From assembly GCA_963678085.1 (NCBI GenBank), contig OY782680.1:2976001-3040000 (forward strand): a DNA stretch of 64,000 nt, given 5' to 3'. Source of the stretch: Aliishimia sp963678085 (GTDB lineage: Bacteria; Pseudomonadota; Alphaproteobacteria; Rhodobacterales; Rhodobacteraceae). Position numbers and translations under genes: made by a program. A model generated the notes under the pieces. That model had not been told where the DNA came from. It ran no database searches and worked only from the letters and a program-made list of their open reading frames with translations. Below, in pieces: positions 44,017 to 52,867 of this stretch. Numbering within the stretch: the first letter of the stretch is position 1; every line of letters starts with the position of its first letter.

Positions 44017-45255
44017 TTATCCGGCCTGCTCTGCACCGCTGAGCAGCTCATGTATTTGTTCCGCAAGCCGTTTGATTTCTTTGCGCAATGGGTTTTTGGC
44101 AGTCGAGGCCGCAAGAGGAAGCCCGTGATCGCAAGCTTGCGTTGCCTGTTTTCCGCCATCCGGCAGGTGAACTTCGATGGAAATGTTCAGGCTCTCTGCC
44201 ATGCGTTTGGCGCGAGATTTGCCGGAGAGGTCGGTGAATTTTGGCGCTTTGTTCAACACATATCTAAGTTTTTCTACGGGCAACTCCTCTGATTGCAGCG
44301 CACGCTTGAACCGCAGCGTGTTCTGGGCGCAGCGCATATCTAATTCGATTGGGCAGAAGTAAATCTGGGCCTCCTGCAGCACCGTTTCCGTCCAATGCAC
44401 GAGCGTCGTTGGCATATCTATAATGGTATAGACATATCTTTCACGGGCCATGGTGATCACTCGGCTGATATCCTCTGGCGTGATCATATCAAGGGGCAGG
44501 ACATCGGCGGGCGCCGTTAACACGTCTATGGCCCCATCAAAGTCCTGAACCGCTTGGCGAAAAACATCTGCGTCCATGCTTTCGGTGTCCGACAGCATCT
44601 CATACACGGCTTCGCGCCGGGGAAGGTCCAAAAACGTGGACGTGGACCCAAACTGCAAATCGAAGTCCAGCAAGCACACAGCGGCTGATTCCTCGGGCAT
44701 AAACTGCGCGAGCTCATAGGCGAGATTGACAGCCAAGAGCGACGCGCCAACCCCGCCCGCCAAACCGTGAACCGCAAAAACCGCGCCTTCGCCGCCCCCG
44801 ATGCTGGTGTGAAAAGATGAAATTCTTGGCTCCGAAGGGCTGGGCAGTTTTTTCTGCCGCGTTCTGCGAATTGCATCATTTAGTTCATTTTCTGGCAACG
44901 GATAGGGAACGAACTCCCCGTCAGATTGGCGCATCAATGTGTGCAAGGTTGCCGGGCTCACATCCTCTGCAATCAAGATAACGCTGATCTTACGCGCCTT
45001 GGCCTGGCTGATAATTTCGGTCAGCATCACCAAGTTTTCTTCATCGGCGCTATCTATCGCGAGCGCAATGAATTCGAGATTGGTCGCTTCTTTCTGGCCC
45101 AGAAACGCCAGCGCTTCCCCAAAACCAAGATCGCCCCAGGCCTCGCCCAGAGCTGATTCCATATCCTCAATCAACAAGTCAAAATGATGCACATCCCGGC
45201 AAACGGTGCAGGCCACCACTTGTGGCAATTCCGAAGATGGCTGTGTGCTGCTCAT
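44017..45255 (-). CDS. tadZ: Tad localisation protein TadZ (CpaE)
   Basis: A 412-residue protein with an atypical receiver-like N-terminal domain (about 12-135) and a MinD/ParA-like ATPase domain from residue about 158. The deviant Walker A reads GLAGGVGAS (164-172), so the signature lysines of KGGVGKT are both missing. That is often seen in TadZ proteins, but makes ATP hydrolysis doubtful here. The protein is expected to place the pilus machine at a cell pole. The start at 45255 is preferred over 45279. Confidence 0.87.
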   Translation of the reverse strand: MSSTQPSSELPQVVACTVCRDVHHFDLLIEDMESALGEAWGDLGFGEALAFLGQKEATNLEFIALAIDSADEENLVMLTEIISQAKARKISVILIAEDVSPATLHTLMRQSDGEFVPYPLPENELNDAIRRTRQKKLPSPSEPRISSFHTSIGGGEGAVFAVHGLAGGVGASLLAVNLAYELAQFMPEESAAVCLLDFDLQFGSTSTFLDLPRREAVYEMLSDTESMDADVFRQAVQDFDGAIDVLTAPADVLPLDMITPEDISRVITMARERYVYTIIDMPTTLVHWTETVLQEAQIYFCPIELDMRCAQNTLRFKRALQSEELPVEKLRYVLNKAPKFTDLSGKSRAKRMAESLNISIEVHLPDGGKQATQACDHGLPLAASTAKNPLRKEIKRLAEQIHELLSGAEQAG

Positions 45256-45449
45256 TGCCAAGCCGCCCTTTAATCCCAAACGCGTAGGAGACCGGCCAAA
45301 GGCTATGCAAATTATGTACCCTAACCCGATCTATCGCACTATACGCCAGATCAGTAAATCAACCATTAGCGTCCCAGTGGTTGTTATCTGACAGCAGATC
45401 ATGTCAGAATTGGGGCAGGATTTCGCCGTCAATGTGGCAATTGCCAGCG

Positions 45450-46121
45450 CTACCCGCCAGGCGTTCCAGCATTATCACTTTGGGACGACGCAGATTTCAC
45501 ATAATCGCGATAGACGATTTGCGCATATTGCCCGTCAAGCACCAGACGATTGCCTTCAACGAATCCAGTGACTTCGGTGACGGTGCGGCGATTTCGACGC
45601 TCGCGCCCTCCGGTGACGATCAACGGCTGTGTTTCACCAAATGAAGCAACGGCTTCAAGGCGGGATTTGTCTATGCCTTGCGCAACAAGAAAGCCCACAA
45701 CCGCGCGCGCGCGCCGTAAGCCTAGGCGCTTGTTATACGCGGGAGATCCGACAAGATCGGTATGGCCGTAAACGCGAAAACGCACCTCTGGGAATTGCTT
45801 GATCCAATTGGCCTGCTCAGCCAGCACGGCGCGAGCTTTTTGGTCCAATACGGCCTTGTTAAAGTCAAAGGTAACCGTAGGAGGAACCTCGGCACTAAAG
45901 CGGTTAGCCAGATTAATAGTAGCCGTGCGCGGATCGGTCATCACTTTGGTATTGTCACGGATCGCCGAACCGAAATGATCACCGCTGCGATCTTTCCCAA
46001 GCCAGCTGCCCGTATTTAGGTCCGTAAGATGGGTGCCCGCGCATCCACATAACAGGCCAAGCGCAAGGACGGGCCCTAGTCCAGAGTATCGTTTCACGGC
46101 TCTCTCCTTTGCCCGCATCAT
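45450..46121 (-). CDS. OmpA-domain lipoprotein of the tad locus
   Basis: A 223-residue protein with a signal peptide and lipobox (LLCGC) and a C-terminal OmpA-like peptidoglycan-binding region (TFDFNKAVLDQKARAVLAEQANWIK, then RVYGHTDLVGSPAYNKRLGLRRARAV). It may anchor the secretin to the wall; it takes the place where other loci have CpaD/RcpB. The start overlaps the rcpA stop by 4 bases (ATGA), so the two are coupled. Confidence 0.82.
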   Translation of the reverse strand: MMRAKERAVKRYSGLGPVLALGLLCGCAGTHLTDLNTGSWLGKDRSGDHFGSAIRDNTKVMTDPRTATINLANRFSAEVPPTVTFDFNKAVLDQKARAVLAEQANWIKQFPEVRFRVYGHTDLVGSPAYNKRLGLRRARAVVGFLVAQGIDKSRLEAVASFGETQPLIVTGGRERRNRRTVTEVTGFVEGNRLVLDGQYAQIVYRDYVKSASSQSDNAGTPGG

Positions 46122-47554
46122 TCCAAGACGTACCCGTAAGAGCCGCTAAAGTCTTGACGTGCCACTTCGCCCGCGGCTCCGGTTGTAGGGGTGGACACTC
46201 CCACCGATGTTTGCCCGTTTAGGAACAAGGCCCGCTCACTCGGAGGCATCACACGATCCGTTGGCAACGCCAGCGCCTCTCCGCGTGTGGGCGAGACAAG
46301 ATGCGCCGTTACGATAATCACCAGCTCTGTTTGGCTGCGTTGGTATTCGGCACTGCGAAACAGCGCTCCAAGCACAGGTATCTCGCCGATCCAAGGCAGC
46401 TGCGATGCGTTATCTATGAAATTGTCTTGCAACAACCCAGCAATCGCGAAGCTCTCACCATCGCGTAGCTCAACCGTGGTCGAGGTTTCCCGCTTGCTAA
46501 AGGCGTCGATTTGGAACCCATCAACATTGAACCCGTTAGAGGTATCAATCGCAGAAACGGCGGCCTCAAGGTCTAGGTTAATAATGTCTGCATCAACCAC
46601 GCGCGGGGTAAAGTTCAGCTCAACGCCAAAAGGCTTGAACTCAATTGTGACAACTCCGTTTTCCTGGCTCACTGGCACGGGATATTCGCCGCCTGCTAGA
46701 AAGCTTGCCTCTTGCCCGCTGAGAGCCACTAGGTTTGGCTCCGCAAGCGTGCGCACCATCCCCTTTCTCTCAAGCGCCTCGATCAAAATGCCGAGCCGCA
46801 GCGCGCCAGAATTAAAGCCAAAGAGCAAAGCCCCGTTGTTTTCATTGGAAGCCGGCAAGGCATTCTCGATAGTGTTGCTGACAGCTTGCTCTGCAATACT
46901 GCCGATTGTGCCGCCGCGAATATTCGTGCCCCCCCCCGTTGGCTTGTTGAGGGCCAAAGAGGTGCTGAGCGATTTCGATACGCTGCGCTGCATTTCCGCG
47001 AAACGGACTTTCAACATCACCTGCTGAATACCGCCCACAACCATCAAGTTTGACACCCGTCCCGTTGCATAGCGCTCGGCAAGATCCAATGCGCGTTGTA
47101 GACGAGAGGCTGATGACACAACGCCGGACAGGACGATTCCATCATTGGCTGTGCGCACCTCAATGTTCTCGCCAGGCAAAATCTGCCGAAGACGCTCTTT
47201 GAACTCAGAAATATCGGCTGCGACGCGAACATCAACATTGGTTATCAAACGCCCGCCTGCATCAAGCAAGGTGAGCGTTGTCAGCCCCGGCGATTTGCCC
47301 AGAACATATATAGTGCGATCAGACAAAGACGAGATGTCTGCAATGCTCGGGTTGGCGATGGACAGCTCTGCAAAGGGAACATCACTTTCAACCACGACAG
47401 CCCGGTTTATCGGCACATCTAAACTTGATGATGTCCCGCGCTTCACGATCCTGACGGACCCGCTTTGCGCCGATGCCTCATATGCCGCCCCGACTGACGA
47501 AACGGCTACGGCCAACCCCAACAGGGCTGCCTTCGTATAAGTCTTAATTTTCAT
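46118..47554 (-). CDS. rcpA: Tad outer-membrane secretin RcpA (CpaC)
   Basis: A 478-residue secretin with a signal peptide (about 1-28), an N-terminal pilus-secretin domain (residues 35-105, RAVVVESDVPFAELSIANPSIADI), a BON-like region (about 108-175) and the secretin domain at 240-440 (VELRDGESFAIAGLLQDN, PWIGEIPVLGALFRS). It forms the outer-membrane channel for the pilus. The start at 47554 has GAGGCAGG upstream. It is divergent from flp. Confidence 0.92.
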   Translation of the reverse strand: MKIKTYTKAALLGLAVAVSSVGAAYEASAQSGSVRIVKRGTSSSLDVPINRAVVVESDVPFAELSIANPSIADISSLSDRTIYVLGKSPGLTTLTLLDAGGRLITNVDVRVAADISEFKERLRQILPGENIEVRTANDGIVLSGVVSSASRLQRALDLAERYATGRVSNLMVVGGIQQVMLKVRFAEMQRSVSKSLSTSLALNKPTGGGTNIRGGTIGSIAEQAVSNTIENALPASNENNGALLFGFNSGALRLGILIEALERKGMVRTLAEPNLVALSGQEASFLAGGEYPVPVSQENGVVTIEFKPFGVELNFTPRVVDADIINLDLEAAVSAIDTSNGFNVDGFQIDAFSKRETSTTVELRDGESFAIAGLLQDNFIDNASQLPWIGEIPVLGALFRSAEYQRSQTELVIIVTAHLVSPTRGEALALPTDRVMPPSERALFLNGQTSVGVSTPTTGAAGEVARQDFSGSYGYVLE

Positions 47555-48024
47555 GTGACCTGCCTCTAATGCCACGCTCGGGTTCTGGAATTTCCCAGAT
47601 GTATTTGGAGACTATTCTACTCAAACTATTTGAATTTGCAACAAACAATCGCGCAGAAGGCGAATTCACGTTCAGCATTCCACCGCAGGCTCGCGTAGAT
47701 ACAGCGAATTCTCCTTATTTTCTTAGAAAGATTAACCCTGTTTTGCTGCCAATCATGTCGCTTTCGCCACAATTTGCCAAATTGTCGCCCAATTAGAGCC
47801 CTCCCCGACGACAAACCCAAAATAAATCGTTTATTTTCATAAAGTTAAAAAATTTTGTAAAAATTTTGCGGATCGAGAAATTTCCGAGTGCAGCGCCAAA
47901 TTCTCGCCAAATTCCTCCCCTTATATAAGGGCACATCGAAACAGAGGCCGGCACCCTCAGACCTAACACAAAGCCGACCACTGAGAGATTAACAAACTTT
48001 TCAGATCCTTAGGAGGGATACACC
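47555..48024. other. 470-bp AT-rich divergent promoter region of the tad locus
   Basis: The gap between rcpA (minus) and flp (plus) is clearly richer in A/T than its flanks, especially at 47620-47880, with several runs such as AAAATTTTG. TTATAT at 47921-47926 could be an flp -10, without a good -35. No TTAA-N7-TTAA CtrA-type site was found. AGGAGGG at 48011-48017 is the flp ribosome binding site. No coding signal was seen. Confidence 0.5.
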
Positions 48025-48213
48025 ATGATCAAGTTCATCAAAAACTTCGCGAAAAAAGACAGCGGCGCTGTAACTGTAGACTGGGTTGTTTTGACTGCCG
48101 CAGTTGTTGGCCTGGCGGTTGCCGCCTATACAGCCATCGAAGACGGCGCGACAGGTTTGACAGCTGACACAAAGACCTTTTTGGACAACCAAGATCCAAA
48201 CGGAGGAGAATGA
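48025..48213 (+). CDS. flp: Flp family type IVb pilin
   Basis: A 62-residue prepilin. The leader ends SG at G14, the mature protein starts AVTVDWVVLTAAVVGLAVAA, and the hydrophobic helix (about 17-40) is followed by a short soluble tail. Position +5 is D19 with W20, in place of the classical E and Y of Flp pilins; this variant fits Rhodobacterales-type Flp. A strong AGGAGGG lies 8 bases before the start. It should be the pilus subunit cut by the peptidase at 38522-39013. Confidence 0.93.
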   Translation: MIKFIKNFAKKDSGAVTVDWVVLTAAVVGLAVAAYTAIEDGATGLTADTKTFLDNQDPNGGE

Positions 48214-48221
48214 TTCTCCCT

Positions 48222-48261
48222 TTAAGCAGAGCCGCGTGACATGAAACGGGGCTCTGCTTAA
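48222..48261 (+). terminator. Hairpin between flp and rcpC
   Basis: A perfect 12-bp inverted repeat, TTAAGCAGAGCC (48222-48233) and GGCTCTGCTTAA (48250-48261), with a 16-base loop, begins 8 bp after the flp stop. GTTTTG follows at 48267-48271. It could partly terminate transcription, or protect the flp mRNA 3' end, so that pilin exceeds assembly protein. Confidence 0.6.
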
Positions 48262-48373
48262 GTAGAGTTTTGAATGCGTTGGGATATTCGTAACAATTCT
48301 CCGCTATACCGCCCAAACCGCGTAGGGCCGCTCTGACGGCGTGCGGGCATAACATGTCGTTTTGAGGTAGAAT

Positions 48374-49240
48374 ATGCGGTTGATGTTCGGATTGGTACTT
48401 TTGGCGGGCCTAGGATTGGCTGGCGGCGCCGTTGTTATGGCAAAGAACCATATCGGGGCCTATCAACAGGCTCTCGCCAAAGAACGCGCAGCCCGAAAAG
48501 ATATGGTCAAAACAGTGCCTGTCTACGTTGCTGCGGCGCAGTTGAAATATGGCGATCAACTTGCCCGAGACAGTGTGCGGCAAGTCGATTGGCCTGAAAA
48601 CGCCTTGCCAGAGGGTATTTTTCTAACCGAAGAACAACTTTTCCCTAATAACAAGCCACGAATAGTTCTGCGGATCGTTGAAAAAGGCGAGCCGATACTG
48701 GCCGTGAAACTCACTGAACCCGGAGAAGCTGCCGGAATTACCACAATCCTTGAACGCGGCATGCGGGCTTTTGCCTTGCGGGTAGATGTGGCCTCTGGTG
48801 TTTCTGGTTTCTTACGACCAGGTGATCGCGTGGATATTTACTGGACCGGGCGTGTCTCCGGGGGCTTTACGGGGGCAAGCAAGGGCGATGTCACAAAGCT
48901 CATCGAAGCAGGCGTGCAACTGATTGCCGTAGACCAAAGCGCCGCATCGGACACCGCCAGCACAACCATCGCAAGAACAGTCACCGTTGCAGCAACCCCG
49001 CAACAAGTTGCCTCCCTTGCCCAAGCTCAATCGACGGGCAAACTGTCTCTTAGCCTTGTTGGCGTTGCAGATGACGTGGTTGCAGAAGCGATTGAAGTCG
49101 ATCAAGCGAGTTTGCTAGGGATCGAGCGCCAGGAAGAACCCGTTGAACTGCAACAGGAAGAAGAAGAAAAGATCTGCACGATCCGAACGCGCAGAGGCGC
49201 AGAGGTGGTCATGCTCCCCATCCCCTGCCCTCAAGAGTAA
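48374..49240 (+). CDS. rcpC: Tad assembly protein RcpC (CpaB)
   Basis: A 288-residue envelope protein with an N-terminal membrane anchor (residues about 3-22) and an SAF domain (about 48-115, VPVYVAAAQLKYGDQLARDSVRQVDWPENALP), followed by GVSGFLRPGDRVDIYWTGR. This layout is the CpaB/RcpC signature. It is 160 bp downstream of flp beyond a hairpin and completes the usual rcpC-rcpA pairing on opposite strands. Confidence 0.88.
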   Translation: MRLMFGLVLLAGLGLAGGAVVMAKNHIGAYQQALAKERAARKDMVKTVPVYVAAAQLKYGDQLARDSVRQVDWPENALPEGIFLTEEQLFPNNKPRIVLRIVEKGEPILAVKLTEPGEAAGITTILERGMRAFALRVDVASGVSGFLRPGDRVDIYWTGRVSGGFTGASKGDVTKLIEAGVQLIAVDQSAASDTASTTIARTVTVAATPQQVASLAQAQSTGKLSLSLVGVADDVVAEAIEVDQASLLGIERQEEPVELQQEEEEKICTIRTRRGAEVVMLPIPCPQE

Positions 49241-49258
49241 ATTTGCCCAATGCCGAGC

Positions 49259-49930
49259 CTAACCCGCCGTCGGTAAAATCACGATCTCAACCCGCCGGTT
49301 CAGCGCTTTGCCCTGAGGCGTAAGATTTGTGGCGACGGGCTGCACTTCGCCCCGACCAAAGGTTTGAACCCGGTTATAGGGAATACCTGCCTGCAACAGA
49401 ACATTTGCTACCGCCTGCGCACGCCGCTCGCTGAGCGTTTGGTTATAGGCCGCATCCCCGTCAGTATCCGTGTGCCCGACGATCTGCACCACGCTATTGG
49501 GATAGGCCTGTAAATTCCCCGCCACCATCTGCAAGTCACGCTGCAGATGCGGGCGCACCATAAAGCTACCTGAAGTAAACAGAATATCCTGCGGCAGCGT
49601 CACGATGAGCCTATCCCCTGTGTTCTGAATGCTCACATTGTTGTTATTCAGCGATTGGCGTAAATCCGCCTCTTGCCGGTCAAGCGAGCTGCCAATCAGC
49701 CCGCCTGCCGCGCCGCCCAGAAGCGCACCTTTCACAGCGGCTTCAGCCCGCTCCCCATCGCGCCCGGTCAAAATCCCAACCGCCGCGCCAAGCCCTGCCC
49801 CGATCGCCGCGCCTTGTTTCGTATTTGCCCTTGGATCATTTGGGTCAATATATAAAGCCCCCGGATCGGTACAGGCGCCAAGCGCCAACAGCCCGCCAAG
49901 CGCGAGCGCCATCATATTTCTCTGTGTCAT
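49259..49930 (-). CDS. OmpA-family lipoprotein with glycine-zipper segment
   Basis: A 223-residue protein with a signal peptide and lipobox (LGAC), a glycine-zipper-like region (GAAIGAGLGAAVGILTG, about residues 40-75) and a C-terminal OmpA domain (VQIVGHTDTDGDAAYNQTLSERRAQAVANVL). The family is usually an outer-membrane/peptidoglycan linker of the YiaD type. Start at 49930 has AGGAG. It converges with rcpC, 18 bp away. Confidence 0.85.
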   Translation of the reverse strand: MTQRNMMALALGGLLALGACTDPGALYIDPNDPRANTKQGAAIGAGLGAAVGILTGRDGERAEAAVKGALLGGAAGGLIGSSLDRQEADLRQSLNNNNVSIQNTGDRLIVTLPQDILFTSGSFMVRPHLQRDLQMVAGNLQAYPNSVVQIVGHTDTDGDAAYNQTLSERRAQAVANVLLQAGIPYNRVQTFGRGEVQPVATNLTPQGKALNRRVEIVILPTAG

Positions 49931-50095
49931 ATCCACTCCTGCCTTTACTGCTGGAGCCCCGTTCGGGCGAGGCACCGTTTAACGCCCATAGCTTAGCAGG
50001 CTTATGTGCAAGTCCAAAGGTAGAAAATAAACACGGACAACGCCATCACACATACGTTAGAAACGGTGTTCAAAGAGCAGATCCCGATGCCCAGA

Positions 50096-50851
50096 TCAGC
50101 CCCCAAAAACGGATCGCACCAAACTGCCTGCGGCGAGAACCATCAATAAACCCAAACAGAGCGGGCGGTAATAGGGTTCCCATTTGGCAGAGAATAGCTT
50201 TGCCCCAAGCCAGACGCCCAGCAAAGTGATCGGGGCAAAAGCCAAGCCGCGCGTGATCGCAACAGAATCCATCACCCCATAGCTGAGCTGCACAACAAGA
50301 GACCCCAATGAACCCAAAAACAGATAGGTGATAAGCGTGCCCCGGATGATACGGGCGGGCGTATCCAGCGCCAGCGTGTAAAGCGCAACCACCATACCCC
50401 CCACATTGGCCAGCCCGCTTATGATCCCTGAAACCAAACCTGCGATTGCCGTGCCGGGGCGCGTTCCGAGACCTGGGATTCGCACGCGGCTTAGCTGCAA
50501 CGCCGCAAGAGCCAAGATGATCACGAGGGCGGCTTGCCCCGACTGCTCCACTGGCAGGGTGGTTGTAAAGTAAAGCCCAATGGGCCAGCCGAGCCAAGCC
50601 CCAATCAGCAACAGCCCTGTCTGCATCTTATCTGCATCGCGCCACCCGCCGCGCGCCATAAGCAGGCTCGCTGTCATCTCTTGGATCCATAAAAACGGGA
50701 TCAGCTCCACCGGGGGCAAGAATGCCACCCCAAGCGCCATGACAATGGCCGAAAGGGCAAAGCCCGAAAACCCGCGCACGAGCCCTGCAAGCAGCACAAT
50801 CGCAACAAGCCAGCCAAAGGCCGAAAACGTGAGCCCAAGCGCGGCAAGCAT
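50096..50851 (-). CDS. TSUP-family permease, probable sulfite exporter (TauE-like)
   Basis: A 251-residue permease with about eight hydrophobic segments and the TSUP (TauE/SafE) character, such as LAGLVRGFSGFALSAIVMALG and PGTAIAGLVSGIISGLANVGG. The start at 50851 overlaps the citrate-synthase stop by one base (TGATG); an in-frame ATG at 50875 would overlap more. Sulfite released by Xsc must leave the cell or be oxidised, and TauE-type permeases are the classical exporter near xsc. Substrate is inferred from the cluster. Confidence 0.8.
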   Translation of the reverse strand: MLAALGLTFSAFGWLVAIVLLAGLVRGFSGFALSAIVMALGVAFLPPVELIPFLWIQEMTASLLMARGGWRDADKMQTGLLLIGAWLGWPIGLYFTTTLPVEQSGQAALVIILALAALQLSRVRIPGLGTRPGTAIAGLVSGIISGLANVGGMVVALYTLALDTPARIIRGTLITYLFLGSLGSLVVQLSYGVMDSVAITRGLAFAPITLLGVWLGAKLFSAKWEPYYRPLCLGLLMVLAAGSLVRSVFGG

Positions 50852-51984
50852 CAACGCGCGCTCATGGGTATCCAATCCCGCATCTCAGGCCCATTATAAA
50901 GCGTAAGAGGCCGGATCAGGATATTGCCGCGCTGCTGCTCAAGGCATTGGATCACCCAGCCAGGCATGCGCCCTATAGCGAAGATGGGCACATACAGATC
51001 CATGGGGATGCCATGCAGCTGGTAAATCACGCCCGAATAAAAATCCACATTCACATTCAGGCCGTGACGCGCATAGGGTTTCATCGCCTCGACCACGCCT
51101 TGCAGGATCTCATACCACTGAGGCGCGCCCATCTCTTCGCCCAAGCGGCGCACACCCTCACGCATATGGCGCGCGCGCGGATCTTCGGCCTTATAGACAC
51201 GATGACCAAAGCCAGTGACGGGTTCACGGTTCTTGCGCTTGGCTTTCACATAGGCAGCGGCATTTTCGGGCGTGCCAATTTCTTGCACCATTTTCATCAC
51301 ATCCTCGGCCGCGCCGCCATGGGCTGGGCCGGCAAGGGTGGAAAGTGCCGTGACAATCGCCCCATGCAGATTGGCCTCTGTGCCAACCGTCACCCTCGCC
51401 GCGAAGGATGAGGCGTTCGAGCCATGTTCCGCATGCAAAATGAAATCCACATCTGCCAGCCGCGCCGCATCCTCAGAGGGCTTCTCGCCCTTCAGCATAT
51501 AAAGCCAATTGGCCGCATGGCTTAAGCTGTTATCTGGCTCCACGGGCGTGCGGCCATTGCGCAGCGCCTCATGGGCGGCAATCAGCGTGGGCACTTGCGC
51601 GGTCAGCTTCAAACCATTGCGCAAAAACGCCTCCTCGCCAGTGCCCTGACTATCTGCATCCATTGCAGCCATTGCTGAAACGGCGGTGCGCAGAACATCC
51701 ATCGGGTGCCCGTGTTTGCAGGCTTCGATCACACCCAGAACAGCCTCAGGCACCGCGCGATAAGATTTCAGGGCGGCATCAAACGCGTCCAGCTCGCGCG
51801 CATTGGGCAATTCGCCGTGAATGAGCAGATAGCACACCTCTTCAAATGTCGCTTGGGTCGCCAGATCATGGATCGAATAGCCCCGATAGCTCAGCTCTCC
51901 CGCCGAACCATCAATATGGCTGACGCCGGATCTGTCAAAATAAATGCCCATAAGGCCACGGTTGATCTTGACGGTCTCGCTCAT
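50851..51984 (-). CDS. Citrate/2-methylcitrate synthase family protein
   Basis: A 377-residue enzyme of the citrate synthase fold. Catalytic histidines are in the HAEHGSNASS region and the GFGHRVYK segment, and the aspartate in NVNVDFYSGV. It lacks the N-terminal extra domain of the large Gram-negative enzyme, so it belongs to the shorter dimeric type that also includes methylcitrate synthases. In this cluster it could consume acetyl-CoA made by Pta. The gene starts only 33 bp from the divergent pta start; AGGAG precedes its ATG. Confidence 0.85.
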   Translation of the reverse strand: MSETVKINRGLMGIYFDRSGVSHIDGSAGELSYRGYSIHDLATQATFEEVCYLLIHGELPNARELDAFDAALKSYRAVPEAVLGVIEACKHGHPMDVLRTAVSAMAAMDADSQGTGEEAFLRNGLKLTAQVPTLIAAHEALRNGRTPVEPDNSLSHAANWLYMLKGEKPSEDAARLADVDFILHAEHGSNASSFAARVTVGTEANLHGAIVTALSTLAGPAHGGAAEDVMKMVQEIGTPENAAAYVKAKRKNREPVTGFGHRVYKAEDPRARHMREGVRRLGEEMGAPQWYEILQGVVEAMKPYARHGLNVNVDFYSGVIYQLHGIPMDLYVPIFAIGRMPGWVIQCLEQQRGNILIRPLTLYNGPEMRDWIPMSAR

Positions 51985-52017
51985 AAAGGTCTCCTTGTCG
52001 CAAAAGGGGAGAATGAC

Positions 52018-52863
52018 ATGTCCGTTCTAGACACTGCCTTTGAAACGGCGCGAGGCAAACGCGCGCGGGTGGTCCTGCCAGAGATCGACGAGCCGCGCGT
52101 GGCTGAGGCCGCAAAGCAGCTTGAGGCTTTTTGTACCCCGCTCGGGCTCTCTGAGGTGAGCGATGCGCAGGTAGCAGTATTGGTGCAGGCCCGCGGGATG
52201 AAAGAGGCCATGGCGCGTCGGCTGCTCAAAAAACCGCTATATCGCGCGGCAGCGATGGTGGCAGCGGGGAAGGCTGATGTGATGGTCGCCGGGGCCGATA
52301 GCCCAACGCGGCGCGTGATCGAAGCGGCCTCGATGGCGATTGGGCTGGCGCATGGCGTCACCGTGCCCTCATCGTTTTTCTTGATGGTTTTCCCAGATGG
52401 GCGCGAGATGATCTTTGCCGATTGCGCAGTGAATGTGGATCCAACAGCACAGGAGCTTGCCTCGATCGCCACAGCCTCTGCCGCATCTGCGCACGCTTTG
52501 CTGGGCGAAGCAAAACCGGCGCTACTGTCTTTCTCCACTGGCACAAGCGGAGCCGGGCCATCGGTGGATAAGGTGCGCGAGGCTGCTGAGGCCACTGGGT
52601 TTTTAGGGCCGATCCAAGCCGATGCCGCGCTTTCACCCCGCATTGCTGCGACCAAAGGGCTTGGCGCGGGGGATGCCAATACGCTGATTTTCCCAAACCT
52701 TGACGCGGGCAATATCGGATATAAACTTGCGCAAGAGCTGGCGGGCGCGCAAGCGATTGGACCGTTCCTACAAGGCTTCGCCAAACCTGTCTGCGATCTA
52801 AGCCGGGGTGCCACGCCGGAGGATATCGTCAAGTCAACCGCCGTGGCCATCGCACTCAGCTGA
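52018..52863 (+). CDS. pta: Phosphate acetyltransferase
   Basis: A 281-residue PTA/PTB-family enzyme: MSVLDTAFETARGKRARVVLPE start, VAGADSPTRRVIEAASMAIGL, SSFFLMVF and a C-terminal NLDAGNIGYKLAQELAGAQAIGPFLQGFAKPV. It would convert acetyl phosphate from Xsc to acetyl-CoA. It is somewhat shorter than the 320-330 residues typical of single-domain Pta. GGGGAG precedes the ATG. The gene is on plus, whereas gltA-type, ackA, lipoprotein and xsc are on minus, and it converges with ackA with a 4-bp gap. Confidence 0.9.
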   Translation: MSVLDTAFETARGKRARVVLPEIDEPRVAEAAKQLEAFCTPLGLSEVSDAQVAVLVQARGMKEAMARRLLKKPLYRAAAMVAAGKADVMVAGADSPTRRVIEAASMAIGLAHGVTVPSSFFLMVFPDGREMIFADCAVNVDPTAQELASIATASAASAHALLGEAKPALLSFSTGTSGAGPSVDKVREAAEATGFLGPIQADAALSPRIAATKGLGAGDANTLIFPNLDAGNIGYKLAQELAGAQAIGPFLQGFAKPVCDLSRGATPEDIVKSTAVAIALS

Positions 52864-52867
52864 GCCA

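Noticed and set aside
47555..48024. CtrA binding site upstream of flp
   Set aside because: Several TTAA tetramers occur in the AT-rich stretch, but none are paired with 7-bp spacing.
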